A DNA stretch of 64,000 nucleotides, from the NCBI GenBank assembly GCA_963575745.1, contig CAUYUJ010009557.1, forward strand, positions 468,505 through 532,504, given 5' to 3'. This DNA is from Prorocentrum cordatum (Eukaryota > Sar > Dinophyceae > Prorocentrales > Prorocentraceae). The notes under the pieces were generated by a model. The model did not search any database. It saw nothing but the letters and a program-made list of their open reading frames with translations, and was not told the origin of the DNA. Positions 1 through 11,283 of the stretch are shown in pieces. A program made the translations under genes and the position numbers. The stretch's first letter is position 1; the number at the start of each line of letters is the position of its first letter.

Positions 1-1130
1 AAAGCGAGAACGCCAAAATCCAAAACACTCGAAAAACGAGTGAATCTTGCCTTCCAGGGCCCTCTTGGGGAGCCTTTTGAGTCCGTCCTGGAGCGTGTTG
101 GAGTCCTCGTAGGCTGTCTTGAGGGCAGCGTGGGCGTCTTCGGGGCCTCTTGGGACCGTCTTGGGCCCTCTCGGGACCCCCTTAGCCCGTCGTGGCCTGC
201 TTCGGGGCGGGCTCGGGCCGCCTCGGGAGCTCTGGACCCGCCCCCGCAACGCTCGGTGGGCACCGATGGGGGGAACAGGCAGCGGCCCGCCCCCCCCCCC
301 CCTTGGGCCTACTCCGAGATAGAGAATCATGTTCCCGGGAAGCTTTCCGGAAGCATGATTTGTTCGGCTCTCTAAGAGGGGAGCCTCTTGGGGCTTACCG
401 AGGGGCGCCTTTTGGCCTTGTCGGCAAACCTATTGGAAACATGGTTGGGACGGTGGGCGGAAGCCCAAGGAATCATGTTCCTGGAAAGCTATCTGGAAAA
501 TACGATTTATCGAAGTGTCTTGGGGGCCCGCAGGGGGCTTCCCTAGGGGCCTCTTGGGGGCCTATTGTGGCTTCCGGGGGGCCTCTTGCGAGCCTCACAG
601 GGCTTCGTGCATGGGAGCCTCTTGATGGCCTCCGGAGCCTCTCAGGCCGGACGGAGACCTTCAAATGTCGCGCTCTTCGGTCCCTCTTGGGTCGCTCTTG
701 GGGCTCTCTTGGGGCGCTCTCGAGGCCCTCTTGTCTTATCTGGGGAGCCTCCTGGGCCGTCTCTGGGCTTTCTTGGGAGCCTCTTCGGCCGTCTTGGAGC
801 GATCTGAAGGGCCTCTGACGCGGTCTGGGACCATGGGGAGGCGGAATATGGGAGAGCGGAAGAATGCTTCAAAAACCATTGGATAATTTATGATTTTCGG
901 CTTCTGGGGCCCTTTAGAGGGGCCTCTGGAGGCGCTCTTGGGGCGTTGTGGCGGCGTCGTCGGCCGTCCTGAAGCCATCTTCGGCGTGTCCCGGGCCTCT
1001 GGGGGCCGTCTTTGGGCGTCCTGGAAACCCAGTGGGCAGTTTGGAAGCTGCCCGGGGCAGCCCCGGGGGGTCTGTGACCCCCAAAGGTTCAGGGGGGCGG
1101 CCATAAGGGATGACGGCACCGGCTTTGCCC
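1..1130 (-). repeat. GGCC-decamer dispersed repeat family, minus orientation
   Basis: Read on the minus strand this is degenerate tandem sequence built from CCCCAAGAGG / GGCCCCCAAGA units, the same composition as the copies at 5.6, 9.6, 13.8, 44.0, 57.6 and 62-63 kb. It holds two spacer modules with TTTTGG and TTTTCGG runs (about 1-50 and 860-905), like spacers in the other copies. A local duplication, GAATCATGTTC plus the following 30 bases, is seen at 323 and 471. No gene is supported; open frames on either strand follow the repeat. Confidence 0.7.
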
Positions 1131-1149
1131 CCCCCCCCCCCCCCGCCGA

Positions 1150-1615
1150 CTCATATATATATATATATATATATATATAATGTACACACAAATGTACACA
1201 TATACACATATACACATATACACATACATATACACATATACACATATATCTACACACATACATACATACATACATACATACATACATACATACATACATA
1301 CATACATACATACATACATACATACATACATACATACATACATACATACATACACACATACATACATACATGCATACATACATGCATACATACATACACA
1401 CACACATACATACATACATACATGCATGTATGCATGCATGCATGCATGCATGCATGCATGCATGCATACATACATACATACATACATACATACACACATA
1501 CATGCATACCTACCTACCTACCTACCTATCTACCTACATACATACATATATACATACATACACACATACATACACACACATACACATACACATACACATA
1601 CACATACACGTACAC

Positions 1616-1646
<31 letters not shown>

Positions 1647-1780
1647 TACACCTATACATACATACATACATACATACATACAGACATACATACCTACATA
1701 CATACATACATACATACATGCATGCATACATACATACATACACAATCATACATACATACATACATACATACATACATACA

Positions 1781-1811
<31 letters not shown>

Positions 1812-1860
1812 CATGTACACACACATCCAGCTAAACTTATACTCATACACACACACGCAC
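1150..1860. repeat. Compound microsatellite block
   Basis: The block runs (AT)n at 1153-1178, (ACAT)n at about 1253-1360, (GCAT)n at 1424-1466, (CTAC)n at 1507-1535, (ACACAT)n at about 1570-1650 and (ACAT)n again to about 1815. The long Tyr/His/Thr or Met/Cys/Val open frames here are translations of these tetranucleotides and are not genes. Confidence 0.97.
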
Positions 1861-1931
1861 ACATCCAGCTACACAGTATACTTCATATGCGTGTATGGAA
1901 CATGTCGGATACGGACGGGGATCCCTTATCC

Positions 1932-2013
1932 GCACTGGACCCCATCTCTGTCTCGGCGAGCGGGGCGCGTCAGGGGCGGCGTCGGAAGCGCCGCCAGGGG
2001 GGGGATCCCAGCG
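1932..2013. repeat. Palindromic GCGCTGGACCCC hairpin element, copy 1
   Basis: Inverted ends GCACTGGACCCC and (reverse complement of the right end) GCGCTGGGATCC enclose a GC-rich dyad around GGCGGCG...CGCCGCC. Related copies lie at 35506-35579, 42747-42822 and 50012-50080, with half-copies near 31.5 and 32.8 kb. Confidence 0.6.
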
Positions 2014-2169
2014 CAGACCAAAGCGATCCTCGCGGCCCAGGGAGGGTGAAATGTTTGTGCCGTCTCTTGCTCCTCAAGTTTTGTCACAACCATCTTGTGG
2101 CGTTGGGTCTTCGCTTTCAATCAGCAACGCCCAGCGACACTCCCTCCTCCCATCTCCCCCGTCCTCCGT

Positions 2170-3100
2170 CTCCCTCCTGACATGTCGGCAAACCCCTCGC
2201 ACGCTTCGTCTTCGTGGCCCCACAGGGAGCCTCACTAAGGCCCAAATGCTCAACTTCACATGAGCTCTCACCTTCTCACTTCGGCACGCCCCTCGCACAC
2301 TTCGTGGCCCCATAGGGAACCCCCAACTAAGCGCCAAACGCTAAAATGTACATGATGTCCCGACTCTCACTTCGGAATACCCGTCACACGTTTTGTTGCT
2401 CCATAGGGAGCCCTAAATAAAGGGCCAAATGCTGGGGATGACATCAGTTCCTCTCCTTTGAGCAAGCTCCTCACACGTCTTGTGAATTCACATTGAGCCC
2501 CAACTAAAGCCGAAATGCCAAAATTCACATGAGCTCCCGCTTTCATATCGGCACTCCCAGCACACGCGTCGTATCCCGATAGCGAGCCCAAGTCTGGGCC
2601 AAAGTGCAAGAGATGGCATTAGTCCACGTCTTATCATTTCGGCACACCCCTCACACGCTTCGTGGCAACATAGATAACTCCAGCTGAGACCCAAATGCAG
2701 AAACTCACATGAGCTCCCGCCTCTCATTTCGGCACACCCCTGACACGCTTGGTGGTCCCATGGGGAGCCCAAACTAAGGCCCGAATGCGAAAATATACAT
2801 GAGCTCCCGCTCCTCATTCCCAACACCTCTTACACGTATCGTGGCGGCATACGAAGCTCTAACGGAGGCCGTCATGTCAAGCTTGACATCATGTCCCGCC
2901 GGTCAATGCGGCACACCCAACACACGCTTCGCGGCTCAGCAGGGAGGTCCAACTCTAAGGCCCAAATTCAAAAAATCACATGAGTTCCCGCCTGTCATGT
3001 CGGCACACCCCTCACACGTTTCGCGGCCCATATGAAGCCCCGACGAAGGCACATGGGCTCCCGCCTCTCATGTCGACACGCCCCTCGCACACTTCGCGGC
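2170..3100. repeat. ~90-bp minisatellite, about 11 copies
   Basis: The motif TCGGCACACCCCTCACACG, or a close variant, recurs at about 2178, 2278, 2369, 2455, 2545, 2635, 2726, 2813, 2902, 2994 and 3068, giving periods of mostly 86-92 bp. Each unit also carries a CACATGAGCTCCCGC block and a CTAAGGCCCAAATGC block. Units are about 70-85% alike, so the array is old. No conserved reading frame is kept across units. Confidence 0.85.
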
Positions 3101-3292
3101 ATCCTCTGACTCCCGATGCTATGGAAGCTCGGCTCCCCCGGGGGTGGAACCGCACACATCGCAGCAGCGGCATCGGCGGCGCGGCGAAGGTCACTCCAGC
3201 GATGGGCCCCTCTCGCGCGTAGCCGAAACGTCCACTGGCGGAGCGCCCGAGCGGATGGTGCGAGGACAGCGGGCCTAGGAGGAGGAGGAGGA

Positions 3293-3450
3293 TTACCAGC
3301 CTCGAACGTATCCCTATCCCTAAGATTGACACGCCAAAAGGCGGTGACAATCTTAGGGATTCGCCCTCAAAAAATAAGGGAATCCCTAAGATTGGCATGG
3401 TGATGAGGAGGTGCCCAGCATAGGGATAGGGATATGTTCCAGGCTGGTAA
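3293..3450. mobile_element. MITE-like element, family C (30-bp terminal inverted repeats)
   Basis: Bases 3293-3322 begin TTACCAGCCTCGAACGTATC. The reverse complement of 3421-3450 matches at 28 of 30 positions. Inside lies a second dyad: CCTAAGATTGACACGCC, AAAA, GGCGGTGACAATCTTAGG at about 3320-3360, with a third CCTAAGATTGG at about 3390. The element is 158 bp and has no coding capacity, which is the form of a MITE. It sits in GGA-rich sequence, so a target duplication cannot be read. Only one copy is seen in this window. Confidence 0.75.
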
Positions 3451-3908
3451 GAGGAGGAGGAGTAGGGGCCTCCCAGTCCTGGCGCCACCTGCGTGCGCGG
3501 GCGACCAGGTCCGGAGCGGCGACGTCGTGGACGACGTCGCTGCTCGCGATCGAGCGACGGTCAACGACGACGGCCGTGATCGAGGGCGTCGACGACCACG
3601 TAAAGGGGACCTGGGACACACAAATAAATACACACAAATAAAAGGATTCTCCATATTTTTCTATATTTTTTGGATTTTCGTCTTCCCCCCCACTTCCCAT
3701 ATTTTCCTATATTTTCCGGGGGATCGACGATTCATTGTGCCTGTGTGTTTTTTTCCCTCCTGACCACGGCCGTGACCTGGGTCGGCGAACTCCCCGCCTC
3801 GCGCCCCGCGGTGCACGACGCGCGATCAAGCTTCGCCCCCCCGCGCCGACGCCACCGAGGAAGGGCAGCCGCTCCGGCCCAGGCCGCGATGCGCGGAGCG
3901 CGACCTCG

Positions 3909-4030
3909 CCATCGCTCGGACGTCCATTCCTTGTGCTTGTTTGGTTTCGTGCGTGGTTTTTTCCGCAGGATGATCCAGGATGCTCCTTAATAATCTCCGC
4001 CGAGAAAAAATGCACACGTCCGAGCGATAC
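3909..4030. mobile_element. MITE-like element, family B, copy 1
   Basis: The left end ATCGCTCGGACGT is repeated, inverted, as ACGTCCGAGCGAT at the right end (13 of 13). The interior holds GTTTCGTGCGTGG, GATCCAGGATG and CTCCGCCGAGAAAAAATGCA blocks. The same arrangement recurs at 34726-34850, and a left-truncated copy is at 50830-50933. Confidence 0.72.
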
Positions 4031-4075
4031 CAAGCGAGGCGCCTCCGCGTCCCCGGTGCTGCTCTGTGGGCAGCC

Positions 4076-4400
4076 GAAGACGACGACGAAGTCGGCGTCG
4101 TGCTCGAAGACTTCGTCTTCGTGATCGGGGTCGACATCGGGGTCGTGATCGACGTCGTCGTCGTCGTTGTCGTCGTGGTCGTCGTCCTCGTCGTCGTCGT
4201 GGTCGTCGTCGTCGTCGTCGTCGTCGTCTACGCCATCGTGGTCGAGGACGTCGGCCACGAGCGCCCCGGCGAGGTGATCGAGGACGGCGCCGACGACGAC
4301 GACGACGACGACGACGATCTCGACGCCGACGGCTTCGTCGACGTTGGCGTCGTCGGTCGACCTCGCGGACGTCGTTGGCGTCGACGTCGGCGTCGTGGTA
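4076..4400. repeat. Triplet GTC/GAC repeat tract
   Basis: The tract is long degenerate GTC repeats changing to GAC repeats at about 4290. Open frames rich in Asp/Glu, Val or Arg on both strands are products of this tract. Confidence 0.9.
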
Positions 4401-4549
4401 GGGCGACGTCGAGCCACGAGGGCCCCCGAGCGCGCGGCCAGAGGAGAGCGGCGCGGCGGGCGCTCGCGGCCTCCCGCTCGCCCGAGGGCCCAGAAGCCCC
4501 CCTGTTCTGCTCGTAGCCTGCGCCGCGCGAGCTCGTCGTTCCGAATTGC

Positions 4550-4775
4550 CCTTCTTTTCCTCGTCGTCCTCTTCCTCTTCCTCCTCCTCCTCCTCCTCCT
4601 CCTCCTCCGCTTCCTCCTCCTCCTCCTCCTCCTCCTCCTCGTTCGTCCCCCTCCCCCACTGGTCCTGTCTCCTCCTGAACGCTTCTCGTCCTCCTCCTGC
4701 TCCTCCTCCTCCTCCTCCTCCTCCTCCTCTTCCTCCTCATCCTCCTCCTCCTCTTCCTCCTCCTTCCCATGCCGA
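4550..4775. repeat. (TCC)n polypyrimidine tract
   Basis: The tract is almost pure TCC/TTC repeats on the plus strand, broken near 4660-4690. It yields spurious poly-Ser, poly-Leu, poly-Pro or poly-Glu frames. Confidence 0.95.
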
Positions 4776-5269
4776 TGGTTTTCCGCAGCCCTTGGGGTGG
4801 CCTTTGTGCAAGACGCACGGGGCGCGGGTAAAGGTGCGCACATGGCACGCACCCGACGAGCACCTGCACAGTCACCTCTGGCGTTAGGAAAACCAGGGCG
4901 ACACCGGCTCGTCCCTCTCGCATCCCGCCCCCATTGTTGCGCGGCCGCTTGTCCCGCCAACCGTCTTTCTTCGTGTTGCTTGGTGTTATCTCGATTATGC
5001 TGTTCCTCCTCCGTCGGTTAGCCTCGGCGAATGTAGGGAGAGCGCGCCATCCATCCATCCATCTCTGTTCCGCTTCTTGGCCTGTCTGTGCCTCTCGCGG
5101 CTCGCTCCTCGTTCTCGCCCATCCTACGCCCTGCGTCTTGCTTCCAGCTTTCATGCTCATCCTTCGCGCGCGCCTCGGCGGGAGCGGGGGAGCGTGAAAG
5201 AGTGGTGCGCGTCTCCGCGGCCCCTCACTCCTAAGCTGTTCCCGAACAAAACATATTCTACCTCCAGGA

Positions 5270-5475
5270 AGTGCCGGCCGTTCTGCATGCGTCGCCCCCC
5301 GATTTCCTCTCACCCTGGCCGCTTCCCCGAGGCAGGCTTCGACCTCCAGGACACAGCCCGCCAGCAATGCTGGCCATCCTGCACGCACCGCCTCCCGATT
5401 GACTCCCGCCCTGGCCCCCCACGAGGGAGGCGTCGCCCTCCTAGGCACAGTCCGGCGGCAATGCTGGCGGCCCCT
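5270..5475. repeat. Two-copy ~95-bp tandem duplication
   Basis: CTGCATGCGTCGCCCCCCGAT at 5284 and CTGCACGCACCGCCTCCCGAT at 5380 start two diverged units. Both end in a GCAATGCTGGC block. Sequence on either side (about 4800-5270 and 5475-5600) shows no recognisable gene. Confidence 0.6.
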
Positions 5476-5599
5476 GAAGGGCAACGAGATCGATCAGCCG
5501 CCCGAGACGGTTACACTTGAGACGGAGATATTTCCCAACCGCCTTTCCTCCGCGCGGTGCGTCATCACATTCGCCCTCCTGGGAACAGATCTCAAAAGT

Positions 5600-6290
5600 G
5601 TCGGCCGGACACTTGGAGCCGCAGGGGGCCCCAAAACGAGACAAGACGGCTTCAAAAGGCCACCAGGACGCCCCAAGAGGGCCACGAGACCCCAGTGATC
5701 GCTCCAAGACGCCCAAGATTGCCTCCAGACGGCCAAGAGGCCCCCAAGATGCCCAGAGAAGCCACCGAGAGGCGTCCCGAGAGGCCCTCCAGATACAAAA
5801 CTCGTCTCTGGGGCTTGCACGAGGCCCACAACGGCCCGAAGAGCTTCCCAGATCGACCCAAGAGGCCTCCAAAAGGGCCCCACGACGGCCCAAGAGGGCC
5901 CCAAGACGGCCTCAGGAACCTCCAAAGCGGCCCAAAAGGGCCACAGGACGGCCCCAAGAGGAGGCCCAGAGGGGGAACCCGAATGGACATTTCGAGCATT
6001 CGGCCCCGAAGAAGCCTGAGGAGGCGCCATGAGGCCCCCGAGAGGCTCACACGAGGCCCCCGAAAGACCCAAAGAAGCCCCTAGAAGCTTCAACGCGGCT
6101 CCTAAGAAGCCGCAGACAGGCTGCCAAGAGAACCCACAGAAGCCCGAGAGCAGAGCCGCCATCCGCCAACCGCCCCTGACGAAACCCCACGGAACTGAAA
6201 CCCCAAGATTCCGCAGAAATCGCGCGCGTTCCGCAACTCCGTTTTTCACTCTTACTGCCGCCCCAAGGGGTCGGCGGCGCGGCGTCAGCC
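5600..6290 (+). repeat. GGCC-decamer repeat family copy
   Basis: The copy is degenerate CCCCAAGAGG repeats, with the family's ACATTTCGAGC...CCCCGAAGAAGCC module at about 5985-6015. The same module is seen at 14440 and 44730. No gene. Confidence 0.75.
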
Positions 6291-6739
6291 AATGAATCAA
6301 GTTGGCCCTCCTGGGAGCAGCTCTTTCCGATCTCCAAGGTCAGAATGAAAATTCGAAGGCCTGCAGGCCGGCCCATCCCCCGCCACGCAGCGGGGGCCCC
6401 CGATCGCCACCCGCTTGCGCCCGCGCCTCTGCCGGGCAGCTCCGCCCCCGCCCCTCCCTGCCCCGCGCGCACCCACCCCTGGGGCAGCCTCGCAGGAAAG
6501 CAGCCCGGCCAACGCCGACCCAGCCTGTCCGGGGCCACCAGTGGTCTTGGAAACGCACGCGCTGGGTTTGCGAAGTCTGTTTCAAATTCGCTAGAAAAGG
6601 CGCACCGCCCTGCACCTGCGACCGCGCCATGCCCAAACCACAACGCTGCTTTCTCTCAGTTTGTCCTGACCCCCGCAGGCATACCATCCACCTGTCCAAT
6701 TACTCGTTGGTGGTGGTGTGCATCTGCAGTGCTTGTGAT

Positions 6740-7190
6740 GCGAACTCGGTGCCTCCCCTGGCACAAGCCATCGCCCGGGGGCCAGACGGGCAGAGGCAGT
6801 GGCAGCCGGCCCTGGCGCCGCTCAGCGACATACTGGGAGTCAAGATGGGGCCCGCGATCATCTGCTACAACGCCCCGATCAGCGCGCGCGCGACGAACGG
6901 GCAGCGCCAGCTGGCCCTGACGCTGGTCAGCGAGACGGTGGGCGCGGAGCTGAGGCCCACCATCATCTGCTACAGCGCCCCCCACCAGGGCGCGCGAGAA
7001 GGGCGGCCAGGGGCAGCGGCGGGCAGCCCTGGCGTTGCTCAGCGAGATGCTGGGTGCGAAGCTGGAGCCCACCATGATCTGCTAGAGCGCCCCGATCAGC
7101 GCGAGCGAGGGGCGGGCAGGGGCGGCGGCAGCGGCGGCTGTCCCTGGCGCTGCTCAGCGAGACGCTGGGCGCGAAGCTGGGGCCAAATTT
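6740..7190 (+). pseudogene. Decayed pentatricopeptide-repeat (PPR) gene fragment
   Basis: The plus strand encodes about four degenerate 35-residue helical repeats. The recurring core is ALALLSEMLGAKLEPTMIC followed by Y/S-A-P-I-S-A, the form of dinoflagellate PPR arrays (RNA-binding organelle proteins, typically with an LLSEM...EPNVISYNA signature). The first two repeats (6795-6985) share one frame. A frameshift follows near 6985-7015, and the third repeat (about 7018-7081) carries an in-frame TAG at the Tyr position. A fourth partial repeat at 7138-7190 runs into unrelated sequence. No start codon or upstream repeats are found, so this is a fragment of a dead gene. Repeat spacing of about 110-118 bp instead of 105 fits indel decay. 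Confidence 0.7.
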
Positions 7191-7269
7191 TCGGGGCGCG
7201 CTGGCGCCGGCGCCCGCGCCTCCGCGCCCGGGGGCGCGGGCGTCAGCCACCCCGCAGGCGCGGCCGCGA

Positions 7270-7960
7270 TCTCTAACGTCAGCAGTGTTGCCATCGCAGC
7301 CGACGTAGACAGCGCCGACGCCGCCGCCCCCGCCAGCGCAGCCGAGAGCACCGGCGCCAGCATCCTCGTCAGAGGAGCCTGGGCCACCGACGCCAGCATC
7401 CCCGTTGACGCAGCCTGGGCCGCCGCGGTCAGCAATCTCGGAAGCGCAGCGAGAGGCACCGACGCCAAATTCCTCGCCAGCACAACGCGGAGCGCCGACG
7501 ACAGCACCCTCGCCACTTCGGCAGGGGGGGCCGACGCCAGGAGATACGCCACAGCGCAACCAGGACCACCAGCCAACGCCAGCATCCCCGCCACCAGTCC
7601 CACCAGCACAGCCTTGGCCCCGCCGCCTGCATCCTCGCCTGCGCTGCGGGGCGCACCGGCAAAGGCATCTATCCGCGCCATCGCATGTGGGCCCGCGGGC
7701 GCCAGCGCCCTCGCCTGTTGAGCCGAGGGCACGGAAGCCAACGTTGTCGACATCGCAGTCGCGGCCGGGGCACCGACGCCCCCTTCCTCGCCAGTGCAGC
7801 CGAGAGCGCCAACGTCAGCATCCTCGTCGCAACCAACGACAACACCTTCGCGACCACCGCTAGGTGCACCGACGCCAGCGCCCCCGCCAGCATGGCGGGG
7901 AGCTCCGCGACGCCAGCATCTTCGCAATCAAAGCCGGGAGCACCGACGCCTTCGAGGGAG
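7270..7960 (-). repeat. 36-bp-period minisatellite with an Ala-rich open frame
   Basis: ACCGACGCCAGCATCCTCGCC-like blocks recur at about 36-bp multiples (7350, 7387, 7459, 7494, 7530, 7572, 7773, 7808, 7868, 7908). The minus strand stays open for 257 codons (7927-7154) as an Ala/Leu/Val-rich 12-residue repeat of the type LASVPxAALAR. It could be a structural repeat protein, but the frame follows from the GC-rich period-36 unit and has no recognised domain, so I treat it as a repeat. Confidence 0.55.
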
Positions 7961-8099
7961 CGGACAGGCGATGGTGAAAGTCGACGCGGGGGGCGCCGCG
8001 GCTGCCGACCTCGCCTCCGGAGAGGCAGACGCCGCCGCTATCTGCCGCCTGGCGGATGGAGGCAGGCACTCGCTCCTGCCGGGCGAAAACGACGCTCCT

Positions 8100-8275
8100 T
8101 CGGCTCCTCCTCCTCCTCCTCCTCCTCCTCCTGCTCCTCCTCCTCTTCCACCCTCTCCCATTATTCCCTCCTACCTCCGCTCTTACCGTTCCCTCAATTA
8201 TCCCTGTTCCTCCTTTCCTCTCTCCTCCTTCCCTCCTCATGGTTCCTCCCTGCTCCTCCCTTCCTCCCCTCAGAC
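8100..8275. repeat. Polypyrimidine (TCC/CCT) tract
   Basis: (CTC)n at about 8105-8145 is followed by CCT-rich sequence. A second short (TCC)n lies at 8457-8500. No gene is seen between 7960 and 8910. Confidence 0.85.
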
Positions 8276-8913
8276 CCAGGCTACACACCAAAATTCGCGA
8301 CGGCAATTTGCAGGACATGCTTGACATCTGGAAGCCGTGCCACGGCCCTGGGACCTTCCACGAACTACTCAGGATGGAAGGTTGGACCTAGGGAAGGGGT
8401 CAACATGACCAGGAGCGCGCATCACAAACAACAATGCAACATCCGAGGCTGTGTTCCTCGCCTCCTCTTCCTCCTCCTCCTCCTCCTCCTCCTCCCCTCC
8501 TCCAATTTCCTGGGGAGTGCGAAAAGGGTTGGGGAGATAGCACACGGGGTCTTAGCGAAGCAACTGCATGCAACTGGTTATCCTGGCACCTCCCTGCGGC
8601 AGAGGCGGCCGCGCAAAGAGGGAGGCGCCCACGGGCGCGAAACCACAGCTACATGCAGCAAGCTTCGCAAGACCCTGTTCCCACCCGCCCCCGCTCGTCC
8701 GCCCTGAACCTCCTTGTCGTCCTCCTCCCTCCCTAATCTTGGCTCGTCGTGGGAACATGACGACCGACATTGTTGCCCATCTTCAGCCTCTTGGGGCCCC
8801 CACGGGCCCCGGGACCGTTACAACAACGGCTGGGAGGGACAGCCGGTCCTGGGGAAAAGGTCCAGACCTCACAATCACGACGTCGGAGTCCTGGGCTCCT
8901 CCTCTACACTGCA

Positions 8914-9089
8914 CGCAGGAGTGGCCCTTGGTAAGAGCGACCTTTGGTGCGCGGCTTTTTGGGGGCCGCGGGGGGGCCCAACACAAGCGCGCAAGACGCC
9001 ACTGCCGCCTCGCGTTCGGCGATCGGGGGACCCCATTGGGCCCGCACCAAAGGCCACTCCGGCGAAAGGGCACTCTTACGTCTATAGTC
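8914..9089 (-). mobile_element. MITE/introner-like element, family A, copy 1
   Basis: This is a 176-bp element with 38-bp terminal inverted repeats: 8914-8951, starting CGCAGGAGTGGCCC, and the reverse complement of 9052-9089, starting CGTAAGAGTGCCC. Its interior (GGGGGCCGCGGGGGGGCCCAAC and CGATCGGGGGACCCCAT blocks) matches copy 2 at 49103-49268. On the minus strand it starts GTAAGAG, a perfect spliceosomal donor. Here flanking minus-strand frames can be joined only by using a non-obvious acceptor, so I call it a mobile element only. Confidence 0.75.
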
Positions 9090-9627
9090 GATCCTCCCAT
9101 TTCCACGCGCACCGGCCCAAGGCTCCCTCGGCGCCACCCTGATGGGCACGCAGGCAGACACAATCTCGGATCGGCGCAGGGAGGAAGGCGCTCGACCGCC
9201 ACTCTGCCGCGCCAGGCCCACGCGAGAGGGGGCGCCCTCCCGAGGCTCTCCCGCCACCTTCCTGCGCGCTGCCGAAGTGCCCGTCAATCACTGGGTGCCC
9301 ACCTCGGTGGCATGAACGGGCTCCCCCACCCCTCGTTGAGGGCTCAGGGGCATACCTCGACTCGCCCTGGAGCTTCCACGCTGTGTTCCAGAGTTGTATG
9401 GAGATCTCTGGATCTACCTCGGAGGATCTACTTACGTAGCTTTACCTCCGACTTATCTGGCTTGATCACTGCAAGCCTATTGGCGATTGGAGAAGAGTAG
9501 TCGAGCCCTCAGGAATCCCACCCGCCATTATCTTCTGGCGGACCATCGACGCCACCTCGCTTCGCCTCCCTTCGACAGACCCACCGTTCTATCCAATCCC
9601 GTCAAAAGGGATCCAACAAATGCATAT

Positions 9628-10013
9628 TCGCAGGCCTAACGGGCCAAAGGCGTGCTAACATCTCCGGCAAATGGTTAACAGTAGTTCTAGTTCGCGCGCG
9701 CGGAGCGGCCCCTGGGGGCCCCCGGACAAAAAGTACCCCGGCTAGGTCCAGGTCAGGTCCACAGAGCGCTCCAAGGGAGGGCAATTTTTCGACACTCCTC
9801 ACGAGGATCGTGGCCTCCGAGGGGGGAGCCGCAATCGACTACCCCCCCCCTCCCGCCCCAAGAGGCCCCCAAGAGTACCCCAAGAGGCCCCGGGGGCCCC
9901 CAAGACGCCACCAAGAGGCCCCAAGAGGCTCCGAAGAGGTCCCAAGAGGCCCCCAAGAGACCCTAAAGAGGGCTCCAGGGCCGGCGGAATGACCGAAGCG
10001 ATTCAATTAAACA
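9628..10013 (+). mobile_element. GGCC-family element, short copy with both ends
   Basis: The left end, ATTCGCAGGCC then AACGGGCC, GTGCTAACATCTCCGG and GGTTAACA, is shared with 13848 and partly with 44036. The right end GGGCCGGCGGAATGACCGAAG is shared with 14680-14710. Reverse-complementing GGGCCGGCGGAAT gives ATTCCGCCGGCCC, nearly the left end, so the ends form a ~12-bp imperfect inverted repeat. The body is CCCCAAGAGG decamers. Confidence 0.6.
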
Positions 10014-10429
10014 ACTTCTTGGACCTATCCGGAGGTGCCTTCTGACTAGCTAGGGTTTCGAGGCAAATCCAGTCGTGCCGACGAGGGAAGGGTAGCGGTG
10101 ATTAGCGGTATCGCTTCCTCCTCTGGCGTCCCCTGCTCTCGGGGTCCTTCTTCTCACTGTCCCCCTCCCCCCTGCCTGCCCCATGCGGCAGCGTTCCGGT
10201 CGATCGGTCTCTGCTTCGGGGGGGGGGCCCCAGAGGTTGTCGACCCAATCTCTCGCATGGGTCTACCATGCAGGAGCTCTCCCCGGGACCAGCTTCTTCT
10301 CCTGACTCGCTTTGTTGACGGCCCCTGGTCCATGGGAGGGCCGCAGGAGGCCGACGCCAGCGGAACAGCTCAAGACCCCCTTCCCTCAGGGCGACGTCTG
10401 TCGCAACGTGTGTGCCGTACCCTCCCTTC

Positions 10430-10665
10430 GCCATGTCCATCCCAGGTGTCGCTCCCCCTTGCTCCCTCGTCCTCGCTCGCCCTCGTCCTCATCATCCTCC
10501 CTCCTCCCGATCCCTCCTCCTCCTGCCCTCCACCCCCTCCCCGTCCGCATCCTTCTCCTCGTTCTCTCCCTTCTCTTCCTCCTCCTCGCTTCTTCTCCTC
10601 CTCGCCCCTCCTCCTCCTGCTCTCCCTCCCTCCTCCCCCTCCTCTTCTCCTCCTTCGCCTCCGCA
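10430..10665. repeat. Polypyrimidine tract
   Basis: A 230-bp stretch of almost only C and T on the plus strand (CCT/TCC/CTC units). The 10.01-10.43 and 10.66-11.28 kb flanks show no recognisable gene. Confidence 0.9.
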
Positions 10666-11283
10666 TGCCTGGCATCAGAGGGGAGCGCGATTCGGGGATG
10701 CGGGGGCTGCAAGCATGGGTCTGAACGCAGCCTCAACAGAAGATTCCGAGAACAATCGGATCTTTAAAGGCCTTCACATGTCACCGCAAGCGTCCGGAGG
10801 CGTCCGGAGTGTCGAGGCCCTCCAAACTTGTCATCCTCGATTCTCCTCCCTCCCTCCTCCTCATCTTCCATGATATGTATATCTTCTCAACGGGGTCTAA
10901 GACCCGTCACCTTTACCACGTCCCTCTCGAGGTTCCTTGGTGTCGTTCCCTGTCCTTCCCCCTCCCTCTCCTCGGCCACGACTAAACGCAACCTCGATCC
11001 TCGCCGTCTGCCTCGATCCACTCTACGATCCCCCGTCCTGGATCAACCGACAAGTCCCCCCTCCCTTGCCGTCACCATGGACGGGTGGAGGCCCTGCATA
11101 ACGCTGCCGAGCGGAGGGGCGTGCTGAAAACTCTCGTATGCCCTCGTCCACCTTCCTGCAGAGCCGCGGCGGCGGGGCGACTGGTCGGGGCGTTCCTCCT
11201 CCCGCTCTCTCCTCCTCCTGTCTCTTTCCTGCTGGGGGTGGGGTGGTGTGGGGTGGGGGAGTTAAGGGATCGCGGCTCGCGAG

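Noticed and set aside
1110-2180. Long Tyr/His/Thr-rich and Cys/Met/Val-rich frames
   Set aside because: Pure translation of (ACAT)n and (CA)n microsatellites.
3707-4960. 417-codon Asp/Glu/Arg-rich frame
   Set aside because: It is driven by (GTC)n, (GAC)n and (TCC)n tracts, with no domain.
8783-9287. Spliced gene around MITE A copy 1
   Set aside because: The first acceptor gives an immediate stop; only an arbitrary acceptor keeps a frame, and neither side has a recognisable domain.
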